In this document: in pieces, positions 1 to 8,121 of the stretch
Position numbering within the stretch: position 1 is the stretch's first letter
Layout of the letters: every line of letters starts with the position of its first letter
NCBI RefSeq assembly: GCF_019049625.1
Contig: NZ_JAFMOY010000131.1
Location: forward strand, 248,001-312,000
Length of the DNA: 64,000 nucleotides
Direction of reading: 5' to 3'
DNA from: Rahnella ecdela
GTDB taxonomy: Bacteria > Pseudomonadota > Gammaproteobacteria > Enterobacterales > Enterobacteriaceae
Notes under the pieces: generated by a model
Database searches by the model: none
What the model saw: the letters and a program-made list of their open reading frames with translations, nothing else
What the model was told of the DNA's origin: nothing
Position numbers and translations under genes: made by a program

Positions 1-798
1 CTGTGGCCGCACAAAACCGTTTTCGAGAACGTGGCGTATCCGCTGAAATTGCGCAAAGTCTCCGCCGGTGAAATCACTCAGCGCGTGCAGGACGTACTGA
101 ATCAGCTGGGGCTGGGGCATCTGGGCAAACGCCATCCCCATCAGCTTTCCGGTGGTCAGCAACAGCGTGTGGCGATTGGACGTGCGCTGGTTTATAACCC
201 GCCGGTGATTCTGCTTGATGAGCCGCTGTCGAATCTCGATGCCAAACTGCGAGAAGAAGCCCGCGTGTTCCTGCGCGAGCTGATCATCAAACTCGGGCTG
301 TCGGCGCTGATGGTGACGCACGACCAGAATGAAGCGATGGCGATTTCCGACCGCATTCTGCTGCTCAACAACGGTAAAATCGAGCAACAGGGCACGCCGC
401 AGGAAATGTACGGCTCGCCGAAAACCTTATTTACCGCAGAATTTATGGGCAGCAACAACCGTCTGCACGGCAAAGTCACAGAAGTGCGAGACGGAAAAGC
501 GCGCATCGAAGGCCGTGGCTGGGTGCTGTGGGGACAAGCGGGCGAAGGCGTGCAGATCGGGCAGGAAGGCACGGCGGTGATCCGCGTCGAGCGCGTGGTA
601 CTGGCCGACGGGCCAGGCGAGAATCAGCTGGAATTACCGTTGCTGACCAGCATGTATCTCGGTGATCGCTGGGAATATCTGTTCCGCACTTCCGGCGATG
701 ATTTTGTCATTCGCGCGTACGGCACCGATGTGCGCGATCCGCAGCATTGTCATCTGAAGTTACCAGAGCAGCATGTGTGGATTTTTCCTAAGCAGTAA
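1..798 (+). CDS. ABC transporter ATP-binding protein, 5' end cut by window
   Basis: The frame is open from the first base, so the gene starts before the window; the first visible residues (LWPHKTVFENVAYPL) are the Q-loop/helical region of an importer ATPase. The signature LSGGQQQR, a Walker B ending LLDEPLSNLDA and the H-loop MVTHDQNEA follow, then a C-terminal TOBE-like domain of about 120 residues. This architecture is that of the Fe3+/polyamine/2-aminoethylphosphonate class of ATPases (FbpC, PotA, PhnT). The protein would power import by a binding-protein-dependent permease whose genes should lie upstream. The substrate cannot be decided from this fragment. A strong hairpin terminator follows the stop codon, so it is the last gene of its operon. 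Confidence 0.9.
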   Translation: MWPHKTVFENVAYPLKLRKVSAGEITQRVQDVLNQLGLGHLGKRHPHQLSGGQQQRVAIGRALVYNPPVILLDEPLSNLDAKLREEARVFLRELIIKLGLSALMVTHDQNEAMAISDRILLLNNGKIEQQGTPQEMYGSPKTLFTAEFMGSNNRLHGKVTEVRDGKARIEGRGWVLWGQAGEGVQIGQEGTAVIRVERVVLADGPGENQLELPLLTSMYLGDRWEYLFRTSGDDFVIRAYGTDVRDPQHCHLKLPEQHVWIFPKQ

Positions 799-805
799 CG
801 GATCG

Positions 806-832
806 CAGGGAGCGGTTTCGCGCCGCTCCCTG
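806..832 (+). terminator. Intrinsic terminator after the ABC ATPase gene
   Basis: Perfect 10-bp stem CAGGGAGCGG / CCGCTCCCTG with a 7-nt loop, 8 bp after the stop codon, followed by an AT-rich tract. Confidence 0.8.
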
Positions 833-1182
833 AAATATTTCTGTCATTTCCCGCGCGTAAAATTCTGCTTCTTATTTAAATAATGCAGAATAATCATGAA
901 TTTAACCATCCGTTCACTTACTGGTAAAATGCCATTCAACAGATTGTTTCGATCTGCTTTCGTCCAACGTCCCCGGGGAATACTTTTTGGGGTAATTTGC
1001 GTTATCACCCTGTTTTCAGCTTTACAAATCTTCTCCACTGTGGTGCTCACCAACATCCTGCAGAGAGGCTGGAAAAAGCAGTCGCCCGTTTCGCCCTGAC
1101 GGCGGCGTAATCGTTCAGGCTTGACAGAATGATCGTCGGCAGACAAATTGATGAGACACATCAGTGATATGGCGGCATTGGA
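833..1182. other. Gene-poor stretch with one doubtful short frame
   Basis: About 350 bp between a terminator and the acetyltransferase gene. The only frame worth a mention runs at 896-1099 on the + strand (67 codons). Its product has a basic N-terminus and one hydrophobic segment around residues 29-52, reminiscent of the first transmembrane segment of a methyl-accepting chemotaxis protein, and then stops. No continuation is seen in another frame, so it is either a decayed gene start or chance. A minus-strand frame at 844-1233 overlaps the acetyltransferase start and shows no family features. Confidence 0.35.
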
Positions 1183-1659
1183 ATGGACAGTATCGGACTT
1201 GAAATTGTTTCCCTTGCAGGGCAAACCGCGCATATCCCGGCGATTTCACAACTTCTTCATGAAGAATGGTCGGCGTTTGAACACTGGGCGGAACCGGCGC
1301 GGATCAGTCAGCGGTTACAGGCGCGTATCAGCGCCGGTCACCATGAGTTCACCCTGGTGGCGCTGGCGAATAAACAAGAGATTGCGGGCACCGCCAGTGT
1401 GATCCGTTATGAACTGGCCGATCGTGCGGATCGGGAATATTGGCTGGGCGAAGTCTTTACCTGTGTGCATATGCGCGGAAAAGGCATCGGCAGCGCTCTG
1501 GTGCGTGCCTGTGTGGAAAAAGCCCGCGCCGCTGGCATTGACGCACTGTGGCTGTATACGCCGGATCAGCAGGCATTGTATGCCCGTCTGGGCTGGCAGG
1601 AAGCCGAACAACGCGAACTGGTGGGGGAGCATGTCACGGTGATGATGCTGCCGCTGTGA
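1183..1659 (+). CDS. GNAT-family N-acetyltransferase
   Basis: A 158-residue protein of the GCN5-related acetyltransferase fold, which moves an acetyl group from acetyl-CoA to an amine. The acetyl-CoA pyrophosphate loop is visible as VHMRGKGIGSALV (about residues 97-109), preceded by the strand EYWLGEVFT and followed by the C-terminal ALYARLGW motif typical of the fold. The substrate cannot be predicted. The ATG at 1183 gives a full-length domain, although its Shine-Dalgarno sequence is weak. It stands alone and is convergent with the cupin gene, with only 6 bp between the stop codons. Confidence 0.85.
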   Translation: MDSIGLEIVSLAGQTAHIPAISQLLHEEWSAFEHWAEPARISQRLQARISAGHHEFTLVALANKQEIAGTASVIRYELADRADREYWLGEVFTCVHMRGKGIGSALVRACVEKARAAGIDALWLYTPDQQALYARLGWQEAEQRELVGEHVTVMMLPL

Positions 1660-1665
1660 TCGGTT

Positions 1666-2265
1666 TTACTCTTTATGCCACGCCAGCATGCTGCCTTCGG
1701 TGTGTCCGGTCACCGGATCCGTCGCGGGCAGCGGCACCGCATTGACGGCTTTAGTGCGTGCGGCCAGCTGCGGCAGCTCGTCATGACAGATATCAGCTTT
1801 CATCTGCGGTGGATACGCGCCGACCAGCATGAAATCCTCATCGGCGGAAATCTGTTTATGGCCGATCCCCGCCGGAAGTAAGATGACATCCCCGATTTTC
1901 ACCTCGAGAATTTTGCCGTGTTCACCGCCCAGTTGAAGTTTGGCGCTACCGGCATAAACGCCCAGCACTTCAGGCGTGTTGGAGTGAAAATGCGTAAAGG
2001 TATACACCGGATAACGCCACTGAGGCGGCCAGCCGTTGGTGCGGAAAAGATGTTCAAGGTATTCAGCATTATCAGCGGTATCAGGCGGAATGACGCGGTG
2101 ATATATCAGCACCGGTAATTTGTTATTCGGCACACCGCCGTCGGGTTTATCAATCAGTAAAGTATCCATAGCAACCTCTCTGGGAGTCGCGAAGGCCATA
2201 CGGGGCATCGGCATCAGGGCGAGCACGCCCAGCAAAGTAACAAACCGGCGTCGATCCAAAAGCAT
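1666..2265 (-). CDS. Exported cupin-domain protein with Tat-like signal
   Basis: A 199-residue protein beginning MLLDRRRFVTLLGVLAL. The twin arginines followed by a hydrophobic stretch and AFA form a Tat-type signal peptide with probable cleavage near residue 25. The mature part is a cupin beta-barrel: HFHSNTPEVLGVYAGSAKL and the later PAGIGHK carry the usual His/Glu metal-ligand pattern. A Tat signal suggests export as a folded, metal-loaded protein. The start at 2265 is preferred over one eight codons upstream because AAGGAG lies at proper distance before it. It resembles small YjlB-type cupins; the enzymatic role is unknown. Confidence 0.75.
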   Translation of the reverse strand: MLLDRRRFVTLLGVLALMPMPRMAFATPREVAMDTLLIDKPDGGVPNNKLPVLIYHRVIPPDTADNAEYLEHLFRTNGWPPQWRYPVYTFTHFHSNTPEVLGVYAGSAKLQLGGEHGKILEVKIGDVILLPAGIGHKQISADEDFMLVGAYPPQMKADICHDELPQLAARTKAVNAVPLPATDPVTGHTEGSMLAWHKE

Positions 2266-2466
2266 CAGGCATGGCTCCTTATCGCGCAATCAATGGCTTA
2301 CCTCTTTCATGTATAGAACAAAAAAACCTGAAAATCCTCTTTTTGGAAACATAAAAAGATTTCAGAAAGGCCTGAGCAGGACTGGTCGGCGGTTATCAGA
2401 AAAAACTTAAAATCTGTAGCAATCAACATATAAAAGTCATATTGGCTGGCGAAATCCTTTATGTCC

Positions 2467-2477
2467 TCTATGCTTAA
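2467..2477 (+). promoter_or_regulatory. Probable sigma-S extended -10 of osmE
   Basis: TCTATGCTTAA matches the extended -10 element favoured by RpoS, placed about 30 bp before the osmE start codon. E. coli osmE is known to be RpoS-dependent. The same CTATGCTTA core recurs before the small gene at 4805. Confidence 0.55.
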
Positions 2478-2508
2478 CAATACAAAAAGTACTCAGGAGG
2501 AGAAGTTT

Positions 2509-2841
2509 ATGAACAAGAAAATGTTACTTGTGGTTGCTACAGCAGTTTCTGTACTGGCAGGGTGTCAGACTTACGATCGTGCGGCGAGTTACGTTAAAGA
2601 GCCGGTCGTCAGCGATGTTAAGGTCGGTATGACCAAATCTCAGGTTCGTGCGATTGCAGGGCCGCCATCGACTGAAGCCACGCTTATCCATGCTAAAGGG
2701 ACTTGCCAGACTTATGCGGTTGCTCCGCGTGATGGCAAAGCTCAGACCTACTTCGTTAGCTATAACGACACCGGTCATGTCATGAACAAAGGTTATCAGA
2801 CCTGTTCAGACTACGATAAAGACCCGCAGGCTGGTCAGTAA
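2509..2841 (+). CDS. osmE: Osmotically inducible lipoprotein OsmE
   Basis: A 110-residue lipoprotein with signal peptide and lipobox LAGC (lipidated Cys near residue 18), then a BamE/SmpA-like small domain. The region VSDVKVGMTKSQVRAIAG and the segment KGTCQTY through GYQTCSDYD agree closely with E. coli OsmE, including the paired cysteines. It is an envelope lipoprotein induced by osmotic stress and in stationary phase; its molecular role is not well defined. The ATG at 2509 is preceded by AGGAGGAGAAG, whereas an upstream in-frame ATG overlaps the promoter and would disrupt the signal peptide. The next gene is convergent. Confidence 0.93.
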   Translation: MNKKMLLVVATAVSVLAGCQTYDRAASYVKEPVVSDVKVGMTKSQVRAIAGPPSTEATLIHAKGTCQTYAVAPRDGKAQTYFVSYNDTGHVMNKGYQTCSDYDKDPQAGQ

Positions 2842-2845
2842 TCTA

Positions 2846-2877
2846 AACGCCTTCCCCTCGTGAGAGGGGAAGGCGTT
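2846..2877. terminator. Bidirectional terminator between osmE and nhaP2
   Basis: Perfect 14-bp stem AACGCCTTCCCCTC / GAGGGGAAGGCGTT with a GTGA tetraloop, located between two convergent genes. Confidence 0.8.
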
Positions 2878-2882
2878 AAACA

Positions 2883-4610
2883 TTAAGCCTTCTGCGTCAC
2901 AATCCTCACGCCGACTTTACTCACCTGATTCCCGTCCATTTCCGCAATCGTCCACGTCAGCCCGTCCCATTCGATATGGTCACCGATAACCGGTTCGCCA
3001 CCGAGCAGCCTGATCACAAAATGTCCCAGCGTTTGCGACTGATCCACCGTCTCTTCCAGATTCAGACCATACAACTGTGAAATAGCATCCAGCGGCGCAT
3101 CTGCCTGCAAAATAAAGTCACCGAAGAAGCGGTCGTCCAGCACCACTTTATTGCTGTCGCTGAACAGTTTGCCGAGCTCCGGCAAATCTTTTTCCTGCCC
3201 GATCACGCACAGAATATCGCCTTCTTTCAGTCGGGTACTGCCGGTCGGATGAAGCATCTCTTTGCCACGGAACAAGGCCGCAATGCGCGTTGCCTGAGGC
3301 ATTTGCAGGTCACGCAGCGCCGCACCGACGCACCATTTATCCGAACCCAGCTGATAGATAAACTGTTCCCAGTCGTTGTATACATCAATATCCAGTCCGA
3401 CGCGTGAAATCGGCGTCGGCTGTGGCGGTACCAGCACTTTGGCTTTCTTCGCCGCAAAGCCAAGAGACGTGCCCTGCAACAGCAGAGAAACCAGCACGAT
3501 AAAGAACGCGACGTTGAAATACAGCGTGGCGTTAGGCAGCCCGGCCATCATCGGAAATACCGCCAGAATGATCGGCACCGCACCGCGCAGGCCGACCCAC
3601 GAGATAAAGAAGCGTTCCCGCAGGGTAAAGTTTTTGAACGGGATCAGGCTGACGAACACTGAAAGCGGACGCGCCAGCAGAATCATCCACAACGACAGCG
3701 CCAGCGCCGCAATGGCAATCGGCAGCAGATCGCTTGGCGTCAGCAGCAGACCGAGCACCAGGAACATACCAATCTGACTGAGCCACGCCAGTCCGTCGAA
3801 GGTTTGCAAAATCCCGTGACGGTTGCGGATTGGCATATTGCCGAGCATCAGACCGCACAGATATACCGCCAGAATGCCGCTGCCTTCCAGCGCCATAGTG
3901 GCTGCGTAAACCAGTAAACCGCCGCTGAACGCCAGCAGCGGATACAGACCGGCCGCCAGCGTAATCTTGTTAATCAGCTTGTGCAGCAGCCAGCCGCCGC
4001 CGACACCGAACACAATGCCAAGACCAAACTGTCGCACCACATCAACCACAAACATCAGGCTCAGGCCGTGCTGACCTTTAGAAATCATGTCGATCAGGGT
4101 GATGGTCAGAAATACCGCCATCGGGTCATTACTGCCCGATTCAATTTCCAGCGTGGCGCTGACTCGTTCGTTCAGGCCTTTTCCGCCAATCAGTGAGAAT
4201 ACGGCTGCTGCATCGGTCGAGCCAATAATCGCGCCAATCAGCAAGCCCTGCATCAGGTTGATGTTGAACAGCCACGCGGCCGCCAGACCGGTCAGACCGG
4301 CAGTAATCAGTACGCCGACGGTCGCCAGCGACAGCGCGGGCCACAAGGCCACGCGAAAAGAAGAGGCGCGGGTGCGCATCCCGCCGTCGAGCAATATGAC
4401 GGCCAGCGCCAGATTACTGACCAGATATGCCGCAGGGTAATTATCGAAGGCAATACCGCCAATTCCGTCAACGCCCGCCAGCATGCCGATGGCGAGGAAA
4501 ATGACCAAAATAGGGATGCCAAGCTTAGAAGAGAACGAACTGAGCAAAATGCTCGCTGCGACTAACAGGGCGCCAATAAAGAAAAGTGTATTAATCGTGC
4601 TGGCGTCCAA
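2883..4610 (-). CDS. nhaP2: K+/H+ antiporter NhaP2 (CvrA)
   Basis: A 575-residue inner-membrane monovalent cation:proton antiporter of the CPA1 family that expels potassium in exchange for protons. About 12-13 transmembrane segments span residues 1-390, with the characteristic [10 protein letters not shown] motif and the conserved GLRGAVPI in the last third of the membrane part. A cytosolic TrkA-C-like domain follows (around residues 400-490, including [15 protein letters not shown]) and a CorC/HlyC-type domain ends the protein (around 500-575). Length and domain order equal E. coli NhaP2. It is monocistronic, convergent with osmE and divergent from the 64-residue gene. Confidence 0.93.
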   Translation of the reverse strand: MDASTINTLFFIGALLVAASILLSSFSSKLGIPILVIFLAIGMLAGVDGIGGIAFDNYPAAYLVSNLALAVILLDGGMRTRASSFRVALWPALSLATVGVLITAGLTGLAAAWLFNINLMQGLLIGAIIGSTDAAAVFSLIGGKGLNERVSATLEIESGSNDPMAVFLTITLIDMISKGQHGLSLMFVVDVVRQFGLGIVFGVGGGWLLHKLINKITLAAGLYPLLAFSGGLLVYAATMALEGSGILAVYLCGLMLGNMPIRNRHGILQTFDGLAWLSQIGMFLVLGLLLTPSDLLPIAIAALALSLWMILLARPLSVFVSLIPFKNFTLRERFFISWVGLRGAVPIILAVFPMMAGLPNATLYFNVAFFIVLVSLLLQGTSLGFAAKKAKVLVPPQPTPISRVGLDIDVYNDWEQFIYQLGSDKWCVGAALRDLQMPQATRIAALFRGKEMLHPTGSTRLKEGDILCVIGQEKDLPELGKLFSDSNKVVLDDRFFGDFILQADAPLDAISQLYGLNLEETVDQSQTLGHFVIRLLGGEPVIGDHIEWDGLTWTIAEMDGNQVSKVGVRIVTQKA

Positions 4611-4730
4611 GAGCGTTCTCCTTGTAAGGCATGAGTGGTGCGGGGGCGTGCAGTTTCGTCATCAGTGACAATCCCTCTAATTTATCAGGAAAATGAGCGC
4701 GTTGCTGGGCTCATTTAGGATTTTTATTAG

Positions 4731-4757
4731 TTGCACTTAAGAATAAAAAACTATGCT
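4731..4757 (+). promoter_or_regulatory. Promoter of the 64-residue gene, sigma-S-like
   Basis: A TTGCAC element lies 15 bp before TATGCT, within CTATGCTTAG, an RpoS-type extended -10. The start codon is about 48 bp downstream. Confidence 0.5.
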
Positions 4758-4804
4758 TAGAGGTGAGCGATGTCTATGCGCAGTTCATATAAAAGGAAAC
4801 CACA

Positions 4805-4999
4805 ATGAGTGAATTTACCGGTGTACACCGCGAGGTGATGAAAGACGGGGCGATCAAACATGTGCTGATCCGCGATGCGGCGGGCAATGAGCAGTCGATT
4901 GCAGCAAAAGATTATATTTCGCAAGGGATCGAGCCAGATCTGAATGAGTTGCCCGAAGTGGGCACTGACAGCGAATTCCCGGTCGCGGGCAAAGGCTGA
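4805..4999 (+). CDS. Small unknown protein, 64 residues
   Basis: A 64-residue acidic, soluble protein without signal or membrane segment. The start codon follows AAAAGGAAACCACA, a good Shine-Dalgarno context, and the gene is framed by its own promoter and terminator, which supports it as real. The sequence has a repeated pattern of short beta-type stretches (GAIKHVLIRD) and an acidic C-terminal half rich in Asp/Glu and Pro. I do not recognise the family. The promoter type suggests expression in stationary phase or stress. Confidence 0.7.
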   Translation: MSEFTGVHREVMKDGAIKHVLIRDAAGNEQSIAAKDYISQGIEPDLNELPEVGTDSEFPVAGKG

Positions 5000-5023
5000 C
5001 GGACTGTTTTTTGCCAGTGTAAA

Positions 5024-5048
5024 ATCCCCGCAGAAATTCTGCGGGGAT
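5024..5048. terminator. Bidirectional terminator between small gene and puuB
   Basis: Stem ATCCCCGCAGAA / TTCTGCGGGGAT, nearly loopless, lying between convergent genes and serving both. Confidence 0.75.
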
Positions 5049-5054
5049 CAGAGT

Positions 5055-6368
5055 TTACACGCCTAAACGATCGCGCAGGGAATAGTACGCCGCGCCCAGC
5101 ATGGTAAATGGCACCTGGAAATTGCGGCCACCGAAGAACGGCATATGAGGCAGGCGGGCGAACGCATCAAAACGTTCAGCGTCGCCGCGCAACATTTCGG
5201 TGATGAGTTTTCCAGCCAGATGCGTCAGCGTCACGCCATGCCCGCTGTCGCCCTGCATGTAATAGATGTTATTTTCCAGCCGCCCGAATTGCGGCAGGCG
5301 CGATAACGTCAGCAGGAAATTGCCGCCCCAGCGGTAATCGATTTTCACGCCTTTCAGCTGCGGGAAGGTGCGGTTGAGTTTGGGCAAGATCACTGAATCG
5401 ATATTCGGAGGATTTTTGCCGCCATACGTCACGCCGCCGCCGTACAGCATCCGGTTATCTGCGGTCAGGCGGAAATAATCGAGCAGATAGTTGCAGTCTT
5501 CCACGCAGTAATTGTTCGGCAGCAGCGATAGCGCCATGTCGTCCGACAGCGGCTCCGTAGCGACAATCTGCGAGCCGCACGGCATGCTGAGGCGCGTCAG
5601 GCGCGGCGCAAGCTGCTGACTCAGATAGGCATTACCTGCCAGAATCACATATTTCGCTTTTACCTGACCTTTGGCGGTATGGACTAACACCGGTTCGCCG
5701 TGGTCGATGCGCGTGACCGCAGAGCCTTCGAAAATACGTCCGCCGTGACGGCGCACCGCTTCTGCTTCACCCAGCACCAGATTGAGCGGGTGAAGGTGAC
5801 CGCCGTTTTTATCCAGCAGCCCGCCAACGTAACGGTCTGTGGCGATTTCACGTCGTACCGCCGTTTCATCCAGCAGACGCAGTTCGGTATGGCCGTAACG
5901 GTTCCACAGCTTTTGCTGGTCGCGCAGCTTCGCCAGCTGGCGCGCACTGAGGGCGGCAAAAATGCAGCCGGGGCGATAGTCGCAGTCAATGGCGTACTGG
6001 TCGATGCGCTGACGGATAATGCTGGCGCCTTCAAACATCATGCTGCCGAGCATGTCGGCGGTCTGACGTCCGTAGCGTTCTTCAATGACATCAATATCGC
6101 GGCTGTAGGAATTAACGACCTGTCCGCCGTTTCGCCCGCTGGCGCCCCAGCCGACGCGGGCGGCTTCAAGCACCACCACGTCGTACCCGGCTTCGCACAG
6201 ATATAAAGCAGAAGAAATGCCGGTATAACCGGCACCGACAATACAGACATCGCACTCAATATTGTCAGTCAGTTCCGGCCACGGCGCGTGCTCGTTGACG
6301 GAACTGGCATAATAGCTGTCGGTGTGCGGCACACCGGCAGCGCGGGGACTTCCTGTATGAGCACTCAT
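5055..6368 (-). CDS. puuB: Gamma-glutamylputrescine oxidoreductase PuuB
   Basis: A 437-residue FAD-dependent oxidase of the DAO/glycine-oxidase fold. It oxidises gamma-glutamylputrescine to gamma-glutamyl-gamma-aminobutyraldehyde with release of ammonia and hydrogen peroxide, the second step of the Puu putrescine pathway. The dinucleotide-binding motif CIVGAGYTGISSALYL lies at about residues 41-56, followed by GWGASGRNGGQV, which surrounds the flavin. The N-terminal HTDSYYASS segment is typical of PuuB. It is last in a minus-strand group puuD-puuR-puuB; the 50-bp gap to puuR allows co-transcription. The aldehyde dehydrogenase PuuC and aminotransferase PuuE are not in this window. Confidence 0.93.
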   Translation of the reverse strand: MSAHTGSPRAAGVPHTDSYYASSVNEHAPWPELTDNIECDVCIVGAGYTGISSALYLCEAGYDVVVLEAARVGWGASGRNGGQVVNSYSRDIDVIEERYGRQTADMLGSMMFEGASIIRQRIDQYAIDCDYRPGCIFAALSARQLAKLRDQQKLWNRYGHTELRLLDETAVRREIATDRYVGGLLDKNGGHLHPLNLVLGEAEAVRRHGGRIFEGSAVTRIDHGEPVLVHTAKGQVKAKYVILAGNAYLSQQLAPRLTRLSMPCGSQIVATEPLSDDMALSLLPNNYCVEDCNYLLDYFRLTADNRMLYGGGVTYGGKNPPNIDSVILPKLNRTFPQLKGVKIDYRWGGNFLLTLSRLPQFGRLENNIYYMQGDSGHGVTLTHLAGKLITEMLRGDAERFDAFARLPHMPFFGGRNFQVPFTMLGAAYYSLRDRLGV

Positions 6369-6418
6369 GGTGACATCCTTCTTTAGGGTTCCGTTGCCTC
6401 GCCCAGAATCGATGACAA

Positions 6419-6976
6419 CTAGAAGGTATTAGGGGTATGTGCGCTAACAATCCTGCAAATCCGCGTCGAAATATTACTGAAACTGTGAGGGTTCGCGGTG
6501 TTAATGGCATAACTTTGCCCCGCACGCAGCGGGTAACTCTGACCGTTGACGGTTAAGATGATTTCTCCTTCTAACAGGGTGCCGACTTCCTCACCCTGAT
6601 GTTTTATTTTGTCGCCCGTGGTGCTGCCGGGCTGGTAGGTTTCCAGCAACATGGCGACGGTGTGGTTCGGCGTGCCGTTGTGGACCATGCGCATGGACAC
6701 GCCACGGCTGCCGATTTCGATTAAATCTGCCGCATTAATCACGATGCGCGGCTCGTTGCTTTTATGTTCCTCGGCGAAAAACTCTGAAAGTGACAGCCCG
6801 TAAACCCGCAATAACTTCTGCAATGTACTCACGGCGGGGCTGACTTTGTCCTGTTCGATGGTACTGATGGCGCTGTGTGTCAGGCCAGACAACTCGGCGG
6901 CTTTGCGTTGCGACATACCGAGTTGCTGGCGAATTTCAGAAAGCCGGCGACCTGGCGCCAGACTGACTTCGCTCAT
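6419..6976 (-). CDS. puuR: HTH-type repressor PuuR
   Basis: A 185-residue repressor of the putrescine genes, which releases DNA when putrescine is present. An XRE-type helix-turn-helix occupies residues 8-62 (LSEIRQQLGMSQRKAAELSG, recognition helix LTHSAISTIEQ), and a cupin domain about residues 105-180 would sense the ligand. The protein starting MSEVSLAPG has exactly the length of E. coli PuuR, and AGAGGAA lies upstream; an earlier in-frame start would add 22 residues inside puuD. Only 4 bp separate it from puuD, so the two are co-transcribed. Confidence 0.94.
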   Translation of the reverse strand: MSEVSLAPGRRLSEIRQQLGMSQRKAAELSGLTHSAISTIEQDKVSPAVSTLQKLLRVYGLSLSEFFAEEHKSNEPRIVINAADLIEIGSRGVSMRMVHNGTPNHTVAMLLETYQPGSTTGDKIKHQGEEVGTLLEGEIILTVNGQSYPLRAGQSYAINTANPHSFSNISTRICRIVSAHTPNTF

Positions 6977-6980
6977 CCTT

Positions 6981-7784
6981 TTATTCCTCTCGTGCGCTCC
7001 GGGCCAGATGGCCTTTGCGACAGGCAGCGATAAAAGCGTCAAACAGCTGGCGGGATACGGGATCCGTCAGACTGTGCCATTCCGGATGCCACTGCACACC
7101 AAGGGCAAACGGATGATTGCGGACACTCACGGCTTCCACCAGATTGTCCGGTGCGCGTGCTTCCACGGTCAGTACTTCGCCCAGACGGTTGGCCCCCTGA
7201 CCATGAAGGGAGTTCACCTGAAACTGCTGATAATCGGGTAACAATTCTGAAAGTAAGCCACCGGGTTCGATATGCACCGGATGCACCAGCGCGTATTGCT
7301 CGTCGTGCGGCAAAGTGGTGTCTTCGCGGTGATCCATATATCCCGGCACGTCCTGCACTTTACGGTGCAAACTGCCGCCGGTGGCAACCACCAGTTCCTG
7401 CAATCCGCGACAGGCAGCGAACAGTGGGATCTTCTTATCCAGCGTTGCGCGGATTAACTGCAAACTCAGGCGGTCGCGGCCGGGATCGGCCAGCTCCTCG
7501 ACGCCTTCTTCACCGTATTGATGGGGCTCAATATTGCTGGGGCTGCCGGTGAGGAAGACGCCGTCCAGACCGCGCAGAATCTGGTCTATTGCGCCTTCGC
7601 GTGCTGCCAGTTCATGTGGCAGACAGACGGGAAGGGCATCGGCGTTAAAGATGGCGTCCAGATACTTTTCGTGGACCGTCAGGGCAGGATTTTCATCGAC
7701 TGTGTTCTCACACATGACTACCCCGATGACAGGTCTGTAGCGCGTCTCTTTTCCCGCAGGTGCCGTGGAAAATATATTGCCCAT
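6981..7784 (-). CDS. puuD: Gamma-glutamyl-GABA hydrolase PuuD
   Basis: A 267-residue class-I glutamine-amidotransferase-like hydrolase that releases GABA from gamma-glutamyl-GABA, the last shared step of the Puu pathway. The nucleophile elbow AACRGLQE carries the catalytic Cys, and the GVQWHPEWHS motif near residue 240 supplies His and Glu. Start at 7784 (MGNIFS) is preferred because GAGGCGG lies at good distance; a longer frame begins 13 codons upstream. It is the first gene of the minus-strand puuDRB group and faces puuA across a 337-bp control region. Confidence 0.93.
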   Translation of the reverse strand: MGNIFSTAPAGKETRYRPVIGVVMCENTVDENPALTVHEKYLDAIFNADALPVCLPHELAAREGAIDQILRGLDGVFLTGSPSNIEPHQYGEEGVEELADPGRDRLSLQLIRATLDKKIPLFAACRGLQELVVATGGSLHRKVQDVPGYMDHREDTTLPHDEQYALVHPVHIEPGGLLSELLPDYQQFQVNSLHGQGANRLGEVLTVEARAPDNLVEAVSVRNHPFALGVQWHPEWHSLTDPVSRQLFDAFIAACRKGHLARSAREE

Positions 7785-8121
7785 AATACCGCCTCGTTGA
7801 GTAGATGAATTTGCTGACAGCACGCACCTCCCCGCACGTTACTGCTCAGAATATTGACCTTACATTGACCAATTTAGCAGCGCTCAGGTCGCTTTTCAAA
7901 CGGATATGTTGCGCATATGTAGGTGTTGCAAATAATTAATGTTAAGGCTAGGGTTAATCATATGGCTGTTATTTTGAGCATAAAAGAGCTTTGAACAAGA
8001 GTGAGAGGATCCTGAGACCATGAGAGCACTGCATTGAACAGAGTAATGACCCGGTAAAGATAACCGGCTGGCATCATGGTGGTGCCTGACATGCCGGAAA
8101 CCAGCAAATGGCGGAAACCCT
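7785..8121. promoter_or_regulatory. puuD-puuA divergent control region with candidate PuuR sites
   Basis: The 337-bp gap contains repeated short motifs. ATTGACC occurs at 7853-7859 and again at 7864-7870, exactly 11 bp apart. TGAACA, the end of the published E. coli PuuR site, occurs in TTTGAACA (7990-7997) and ATTGAACA (8033-8040), 43 bp or about four helical turns apart. Assigning these to PuuR is inference from the neighbouring repressor gene. Confidence 0.5.

Noticed and set aside
844..1233. 129-codon open frame on the minus strand before the acetyltransferase gene
   Set aside because: No family features, Cys-rich and irregular composition, overlaps the supported acetyltransferase start.
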